Below are positions 1 through 5,116 of a stretch of 5,116 nt of DNA, piece after piece (within the stretch, counting starts at the first letter, position 1; each line of letters starts with the position of its first letter). The notes beneath the pieces are model-generated. The model was not told the origin of the DNA. It saw only the letters and a list, made by a program, of their open reading frames with translations, and made no database searches. Origin of the DNA: JALYNX01 sp035292605. GTDB taxonomy: Bacteria > Actinomycetota > Acidimicrobiia > Spongiisociales > ZC4RG35. Both the position numbers and the translations under genes were made by a program. The DNA is taken from assembly GCA_035292605.1 (NCBI GenBank), contig DATDPT010000092.1, positions 1-5,116 of the forward strand, read 5' to 3'.

Positions 1-90
1 TCACCTGATCTGGTGCGATATCGCTCCTCTGGTTATCCCGCTACCTATCGGCACGTAGGCGTGCGGCTTCGGGGTTCGGATGGAGTGGTA
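1..90. other. Non-coding left edge downstream of the antitoxin gene
   Basis: No gene is supported here. Visible structure is a perfect 10-bp palindrome GCGATATCGC (15-24) beside an imperfect one, CACCTGATCTGGTG (2-15, one mismatched pair at 6/11). CCTA (44-47) and TAGG (56-59) could form a 4-bp stem. None is followed by a T-tract, so I do not call a terminator. Confidence 0.4.
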
Positions 91-363
91 TCAGGTCTGC
101 TCTACGACCGCTCCGTATCGCTGCTGCGCCGCTTGAGCCGATGTTCCGAGGATTTCTCCGATCTTATTCCACGAGATGCCAGATGAGCGTGCCACGGTAA
201 CCGCGTCGACAATTTCACGTTCGCTACGGGCCCGGGCCAGGGCAGCACGCCGCAGGAGATACTCCTCTACAGGCACCTGGTCGCCCTCGCCCGGCTCATA
301 CTCCTCGAACCTTTTGGCCAGTTCGTCGGCTTGGTCGAGTATCTCTTGGATCGAGCGGGGCAT
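91..363 (-). CDS. Small helix-turn-helix protein, probable antitoxin of a toxin-antitoxin pair
   Basis: This 90-residue protein is probably a cytoplasmic DNA-binding antitoxin or repressor. The N-terminal half (about residues 3-55) is charged and helical in character. Residues about 62-84 (ISWNKIGEILGTSAQAAQQRYG) read as a helix-turn-helix: the pattern S-W-x-x-I-G-x-x-L-G-T-S-x-x-A-A-x-x-R-Y-G recurs in small actinobacterial HTH proteins, where it presumably packs the recognition helix. I chose the ATG at 363 because GAGG (372-375) sits 8 nt upstream. A GTG at 372 would add three residues but has no Shine-Dalgarno sequence. The gene follows the frameshifted toxin-like gene directly; the toxin's restored frame would stop at 369-371, 5 nt before this ATG, so the pair looks translationally coupled. 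Its reading frame is intact. The antitoxin role is inferred from size, HTH and neighbour, and a stand-alone regulator is possible. Confidence 0.72.
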   Translation of the reverse strand: MPRSIQEILDQADELAKRFEEYEPGEGDQVPVEEYLLRRAALARARSEREIVDAVTVARSSGISWNKIGEILGTSAQAAQQRYGAVVEQT

Positions 364-368
364 TGATG

Positions 369-589
369 TCACCTCAGGAATTTGTCACGGGCGGGTATTG
401 CATGGACGATGAACTCGATGCCTTCGGCGGCAGCGACGCCGATTTCGAGTATTCGTCCGGATTCGTCTCCTCAATCAGCATGACGAGATCGTCGAGCTCG
501 AACACTCGTATCGGGTTTCTGTAGGCGTGGAGCATGTCATCGTCGGAGATCCCGTGTTTGCGGGCGCTCGCCACAATCACCGGATCCAT
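369..589 (-). pseudogene. BrnT-like small toxin candidate, interrupted by a one-base frameshift
   Basis: From ATG 589 the frame reads MDPVIVASARKHGISDDDML and continues with HAYRNPIRVFELDDLVMLI. It then shifts into a low-complexity tail (KASSSSSMQYPPVTNS) ending at 374. The +1-shifted frame from about position 470 reads GDESGRILEIGVAAAEGIEF, then IVHAIPARDKFLR, and stops at 369-371. That second half fits a small BrnT-like/RelE-fold toxin pattern (KHGIS near the start, an IG..GR.LE strand, IVHA.PAR near the end). Joining the halves with one added base gives 73 residues. The loss lies around 469-473 (minus-strand ATTGAGGAGAC, where ATTGGAGGAGAC would be in frame). BrnT toxins are ribonucleases, and BrnTA operons also put the toxin first. 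The family link is by motif resemblance only. TTG 598 is an alternative start with AAGG 4 nt upstream, whereas AAGG lies 13 nt from ATG 589. A sequencing error would look identical, so the gene may be intact in the cell. Confidence 0.68.
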
Positions 590-609
590 GGATATCAAGT
601 TACCTTGAT
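584..609. promoter_or_regulatory. Adjacent palindromes at the toxin start, candidate operator
   Basis: ATCAAG-TTAC-CTTGAT (594-609) is a perfect 6-bp inverted repeat with a 4-bp spacer. It abuts a second perfect palindrome, ATCCATGGAT (584-593), which contains the ATG start codon of the toxin-like gene. Toxin-antitoxin operons are commonly repressed by their own antitoxin at inverted repeats over the start region, and the second gene here encodes an HTH protein. The operator role is inference. The same repeat could instead form a weak mRNA hairpin hiding the ribosome-binding AAGG (603-606). Confidence 0.4.
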
Positions 610-733
610 GTCACCGGATGTGGCAATCAATACAGCAGATCACGTTCTTGGGCGGATAACGAGCGCTTCGGAGAGTGCGCTGTATCGGCACATATCGGGT
701 GTCAGGCACGCACGCCCAGGCGAGGGTTTCAGC
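610..733. other. Intergenic region between aceA end and the toxin-like cassette, no gene
   Basis: I find no credible gene here. The block 601-660 is 48% GC, well below the ace genes. A 5-bp stem (AGCGC 662-666 with GCGCT 677-681) has no T-tract after it on either strand, so I do not call an intrinsic terminator for aceA. TATCGG occurs twice, 10 bp apart (683-688 and 693-698). The cassette promoter should lie here or just beyond, but no -35/-10 pair stands out. Confidence 0.5.
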
Positions 734-2011
734 CTAGAACTGCTCCTCTTCGGTTGAGCCGACCAGGGCCAGGGTGGAGGTGGCACCACCGGACACGGCC
801 TGGGTCACCAGGTCGAAGTACCCGGCACCGACCTCACGCTGGTGCTTGGTAGCCGTGTATCCCTCTTCCTCCATGGCGAACTCACGGTTCTGGAGCTCGA
901 CGTAGGCAGTCATCCCGTTCTCCTCGTAGCCCCGGGCCAGCTCGAACATCGATGCATTCATGGCATGGAATCCGGCCAGGGTGATGAACTGGTAGCGGTA
1001 GCCCATGGTGCCCAATTCCTTTTGAAACCGGGCGATGGTCCCCTCGTCGAGTTGGTGCGACCAGTTGAACGAGGGCGAGCAGTTGTAGGCCAGCATCTTG
1101 CCGGGGAACTCGGCATGGATCGCGTCGGCGAATGTCCGCGCTTCGTCCAGATCGGGGTGGGCGGTCTCACACCAGATCAAGTCGCAGTAGGGGGCATAGG
1201 CGAGCCCTCGAGCAATCGCCGACTCCAAACCGTCGCGCACCCGGAAGAAGCCCTCCGGCGTCCGCTCCCCGGTCAGGAACCGACGGTCCCGCTCGTCGAT
1301 GTCCGAGATGATCAGATTGGCCGAGTTGGCGTCGGTGCGGGCCACCAGGACCATCGGCACATCGAGGACGTCGGCGGCGAGACGCGCCGCTTGCAGGGTC
1401 CGAATGTGCTGGCTGGTGGGCACCAGCACCTTGCCACCCATGTGGCCGCACTTCTTCTCCGAAGCCAGCTGGTCCTCGAAGTGGACACCGGCGGCGCCGG
1501 CCTCGATGAAGCTCTTGGTCAGCTCGAACACATTGAGAGCCCCCCCGAAACCGGCTTCACCGTCGGCCAAGATGGGGACGAACCAGTCGATATCGGTGTC
1601 ACCCTCCGACCAGTGGATCTGGTCGGCACGGCGCAGTGCATTGTTGATCCGCTTCACCAAAGCCGGTGCCGAGTTGGCCGGGTACAGCGACTGATCCGGG
1701 TAGACCTCTCCGGCCAGGTTCCCGTCACCGGCCACCTGCCAGCCAGACAGATAGATCGCCTTCAGCCCGGCCTTGACCATCTGAGTCGCCTGGCCACCGC
1801 TGATTGCCCCGAGGGCGCTGATGTAGTCCTCTGTTTTCAGCAGGTCCCATAGTTGCTGCGACATACGATTGGCGAGGGTGTGTTGCTCGCGGAAGCTCCC
1901 TCGCAGTCTCACCACCTCGTCGGCGGTGTAGTCCCGGGTGATCCCCTCCCAGCGCGGGTTGTTCCTCCAATCGTCGGCGAGACGGCTGGATTCATTGGTG
2001 TTAGTGGTCAT
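734..2011 (-). CDS. aceA: Isocitrate lyase
   Basis: Isocitrate lyase cleaves isocitrate to succinate and glyoxylate, the first step of the glyoxylate shunt, in the cytoplasm (Mg2+-dependent, a homotetramer in this family). The 425-residue protein matches the short bacterial class (about 430 residues). Visible motifs: SGWQVAGD (89-96), the catalytic loop KKCGHMGGK (186-194) with active-site Cys188, ARTDA (224-228), WCET (280-283), NCSPSFNW (310-317), and the mobile C-terminal tail GSTEEEQF that closes over the active site. All key residues are present, so the enzyme should be active. I chose ATG 2011 because AGGGAG lies 6 nt upstream; TTG 2026 in frame would add five residues and bury that site. 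The gene starts 11 bp after the aceB stop, so they form one operon. No aceK follows. Confidence 0.97.
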   Translation of the reverse strand: MTTNTNESSRLADDWRNNPRWEGITRDYTADEVVRLRGSFREQHTLANRMSQQLWDLLKTEDYISALGAISGGQATQMVKAGLKAIYLSGWQVAGDGNLAGEVYPDQSLYPANSAPALVKRINNALRRADQIHWSEGDTDIDWFVPILADGEAGFGGALNVFELTKSFIEAGAAGVHFEDQLASEKKCGHMGGKVLVPTSQHIRTLQAARLAADVLDVPMVLVARTDANSANLIISDIDERDRRFLTGERTPEGFFRVRDGLESAIARGLAYAPYCDLIWCETAHPDLDEARTFADAIHAEFPGKMLAYNCSPSFNWSHQLDEGTIARFQKELGTMGYRYQFITLAGFHAMNASMFELARGYEENGMTAYVELQNREFAMEEEGYTATKHQREVGAGYFDLVTQAVSGGATSTLALVGSTEEEQF

Positions 2012-2022
2012 GTTGTTCTCCC

Positions 2023-2025
<3 letters not shown>
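2012..2025 (-). promoter_or_regulatory. aceB stop / aceA ribosome-binding site junction
   Basis: The minus strand reads TGAGGGAGAACAAC followed by the aceA ATG. The aceB stop codon TGA (2023-2025) overlaps the start of the purine-rich site GAGGGAG, which has ideal spacing to ATG 2011. This supports translational coupling of the two enzymes and decides the aceA start. Confidence 0.75.
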
Positions 2026-3579
<1,554 letters not shown>

Positions 3580-3663
3580 AAGAGTGAAGTGTCTTGTGTC
3601 GGTGGCTACAATCCGAGGCAATTCGACTCATAAGAACGGGCGATCTTTCGAAGGATGCAAGAT
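3580..3663. promoter_or_regulatory. Divergent promoter region of aceBA and its regulator
   Basis: This 84-bp region must hold both start signals. On the plus strand, TACAAT (3607-3612) is a good actinobacterial -10 (TAnnnT). A poor -35 candidate, TGAAGT (3585-3590), lies 16 bp upstream; it would start a leader of roughly 45 nt for the regulator. I see no convincing -35/-10 pair for aceB on the minus strand. Two possible regulator sites are visible: a GTGTC direct repeat with 2-bp spacing (3589-3593 and 3596-3600), and the near-palindrome at 3643-3656. I do not see the TTTGCAAA core reported for mycobacterial RamB/PrpR. Confidence 0.5.
3643..3656. promoter_or_regulatory. Near-palindrome overlapping the regulator's ribosome-binding site, candidate operator
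   Basis: ATCTTTCGAAGGAT is symmetric except for one mismatched pair (T3646/G3653) around the core TTCGAA. It covers AAGGA (3651-3655), the ribosome-binding site of the regulator, so occupancy would block its expression. An autoregulatory role is inference from position and symmetry only. Confidence 0.3.
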
Positions 3664-5112
3664 ATGACTGATACCCACCAACCCGATCCCCTCATCCTGG
3701 GAAGACGGCTCCGACACCAGCGCAAGATGCGGGGGTTGACCCTCGACCAATTGGGTGAGGCGGTCGGGAAGCCGGCACCCTATCTCTCCCTGGTGGAGAA
3801 CGGCAAGAAAGAGCCCCGAGTCAATCTGGTCCTGGAGTTGGCCACGGCCCTCGGCGTGGATGTAGCCGACCTGCTGGACCCGAACCCGCCCAACCGCCGG
3901 GACGCTCTCGAGATCGCACTGCTCAGATCCCAGGAGTCCGCATTGTTCGATTCCCTCGACCTGCCACCGGTGAAACCCAGCTCCCGGATGGACACCGAAA
4001 CCCTGGCCCATCTGGTAGGCCTCCACGAGGTCCTACGTCAGCGATCCGGTTTGGGAACCGCCGGCTCCGAGGACGTGCGTCGGGCCAACGGCGAGGTCCA
4101 GCAATGGCTGATTGCCAGTCACGGATATCTCGAAGAGGTCGAGATGGTGGCCCGCGAAGCTCTCGACTCGAGTGGCTACTCAGGCGAAGGCCCCTTCTCG
4201 TCGCGCAACCTCTTGGATCTGACCACCCGCGCCGGGTTCGAGATCCATCCGATCGACGACATGCCGGCCTACGCCCGATCGGTCATCGACCTCGCTCACG
4301 GTCGGGTCTATATCGCACAACGAGACGAGCTGCGTACCCGGCAGGCCCGCAAGGCGGTGCTGCAGACCATGGCTGGATTCCTGCTCGGGCACGAGACAGA
4401 TCCCGACCTCGACACCTTCCTCCGCCAAAGAGTGGAGACGGCCTATTTCGCCGCCGCCGTCCTGGCCCCTGAGATGGCGGTGGTCCCCAAACTGTTGGAG
4501 GCCCGCGACCGTCACGACCTCGACGTCGAGGACGTCAAGGAGCTGTTCTATGTCTCCTACGAGATGGCCGCCTGGCGCATGGCCAACCTGGCCACCCGCC
4601 ACCTCGGCTTCCCCACCCACCTCATCATCAGCGACCGGATGGGAAGCGTCGTCAAGGGCTACTCCAATGACGAGGTCCCGGTCCCCCGTGATGACTACGG
4701 GGGAATCGAGACCCAGCGACTGTGCCGGCGCTGGGGGACGCGCAAGACTTTCGAGTCACATGAGCGCTTCGGGACGCATCATCAGTACACGGACACACCC
4801 GGAGGCACGTTCTTTTGCACGACCCATGTCGAAGCCGGTCGTGAACCAGCGTTGGCCGTCACTCTCGGTATCAGGTTCGCCGATGCCCACTGGTTCCGGG
4901 GAAGGGAAACCCCGAACCGGGAGACCTCGACCTGCCCCGATCCAGCCTGCTGCCGGATGCCGTCACCCGAGCTGACGGAGAAGTGGTCGAACAAGGTGAT
5001 CGTCTCGGCCCGATCCCAGCATCGCATCCTCGGCCTGCTCGCCCCCGACCCCTATCCCGAGTTGGACATGCCCGAGGTGTTGGGCCTGGTCGAGGCCCAC
5101 TCCGAGGATTGA
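3664..5112 (+). CDS. ramB: RamB/PrpR-type XRE regulator of short-chain acyl metabolism
   Basis: This 482-residue protein is a likely transcriptional regulator of the glyoxylate shunt. Residues about 14-67 form an XRE helix-turn-helix (LGRRLRHQRK near the start, LTLDQLGEAVGKPAPYLSLV across the core helices, then ENGKKEPRVN). A linker leads to an IrrE-like (DUF955) region at about 180-290, where QTMAGFLLGH occupies the position of the peptidase helix but no HExxH is present. The C-terminal DUF2083-type region has Cys354, Cys385, Cys424, Cys429 and Cys430. In the related mycobacterial PrpR, a Cys set binds a 4Fe-4S cluster and the protein senses acyl-CoA. I chose ATG 3664 (AAGGA 8 nt upstream) over ATG 3655, which would sit on that site. 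Divergence from aceBA mirrors mycobacterial and corynebacterial RamB, which controls aceA. The symbol follows context; PrpR-like ligand use is equally possible. Confidence 0.88.
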   Translation: MTDTHQPDPLILGRRLRHQRKMRGLTLDQLGEAVGKPAPYLSLVENGKKEPRVNLVLELATALGVDVADLLDPNPPNRRDALEIALLRSQESALFDSLDLPPVKPSSRMDTETLAHLVGLHEVLRQRSGLGTAGSEDVRRANGEVQQWLIASHGYLEEVEMVAREALDSSGYSGEGPFSSRNLLDLTTRAGFEIHPIDDMPAYARSVIDLAHGRVYIAQRDELRTRQARKAVLQTMAGFLLGHETDPDLDTFLRQRVETAYFAAAVLAPEMAVVPKLLEARDRHDLDVEDVKELFYVSYEMAAWRMANLATRHLGFPTHLIISDRMGSVVKGYSNDEVPVPRDDYGGIETQRLCRRWGTRKTFESHERFGTHHQYTDTPGGTFFCTTHVEAGREPALAVTLGIRFADAHWFRGRETPNRETSTCPDPACCRMPSPELTEKWSNKVIVSARSQHRILGLLAPDPYPELDMPEVLGLVEAHSED

Positions 5113-5116
5113 GGCC

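Noticed and set aside
60..90. GGGGTTCGGAT resembling a tRNA T-loop
   Set aside because: The flanking bases do not pair as a T-stem, and no acceptor or anticodon arm is present.
469..473. Programmed ribosomal frameshift in the toxin-like gene
   Set aside because: The site ATTGAGGAGAC has no homopolymeric or heptameric slippery sequence. A simple one-base loss or sequencing error is the more economical explanation.
662..681. Hairpin AGCGC/GCGCT as terminator of aceA
   Set aside because: The stem is only 5 bp with a 10-nt loop, and no T-tract follows on either strand.
842..1852. 336-codon open frame on the plus strand, antisense to aceA
   Set aside because: It lies wholly opposite a fully recognised isocitrate lyase; the low stop frequency comes from GC-rich codon bias. 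Its translation shows no family motif.
3580..3621. TTG start at 3621 for aceB, adding 14 residues
   Set aside because: The extra residues do not resemble the malate synthase A N-terminus and would use up half of the intergenic promoter region.
3628..4026. 132-codon minus-strand open frame opposite the regulator start
   Set aside because: It overlaps the XRE helix-turn-helix coding region and the divergent promoter region, and its protein has no recognisable pattern.

Overview
The window holds a compact glyoxylate-shunt locus and, downstream of it, a small toxin-antitoxin-like cassette with a broken first gene. The host is most likely an actinobacterium. The two metabolic genes and their regulator are GC-rich, with two sampled 60-base blocks near 67% GC. 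Isocitrate lyase ends in the actinobacterial-style tail GSTEEEQF. The divergent regulator belongs to the RamB/PrpR (short-chain fatty acyl regulator) type, best known from Mycobacterium and Corynebacterium. An uncultured lineage outside the well-studied genera is plausible, but the sequence alone does not fix the genus.

Layout, right to left. Positions 3664-5112 (+) encode the RamB/PrpR-like regulator: an N-terminal XRE helix-turn-helix, a central IrrE-like region without a recognisable HExxH, and a C-terminal Cys-containing sensor region. It is transcribed away from an 84-bp intergenic region (3580-3663) that must also carry the promoter of the leftward aceB-aceA operon. aceB (malate synthase A, 2023-3579, -) is followed after 11 bp by aceA (isocitrate lyase, 734-2011, -). 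Together the two enzymes turn isocitrate plus acetyl-CoA into succinate and malate, bypassing the CO2-losing steps of the TCA cycle. The regulator probably adjusts this operon to acetyl-CoA, propionyl-CoA or fatty-acid supply. No aceK follows aceA.

The left 730 bp are of another character. The sampled blocks there are only about 50% GC. They hold a two-gene leftward cassette: a small BrnT-like toxin candidate (369-589, -) interrupted by an apparent one-base deletion near 469-473, then an intact 90-residue helix-turn-helix protein (91-363, -) that is probably its antitoxin or repressor. A perfect 6-bp inverted repeat (594-609) lies right at the toxin start and is a candidate autoregulatory operator. 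Positions 1-90 and 610-733 contain no gene I can support.

The most notable points are the frameshifted toxin beside an intact antitoxin, the operator-like palindromes at both the cassette start and the regulator start, and the regulator's apparent loss of peptidase residues with retention of a Cys set. I see no CRISPR array, insertion sequence, tRNA or rRNA.
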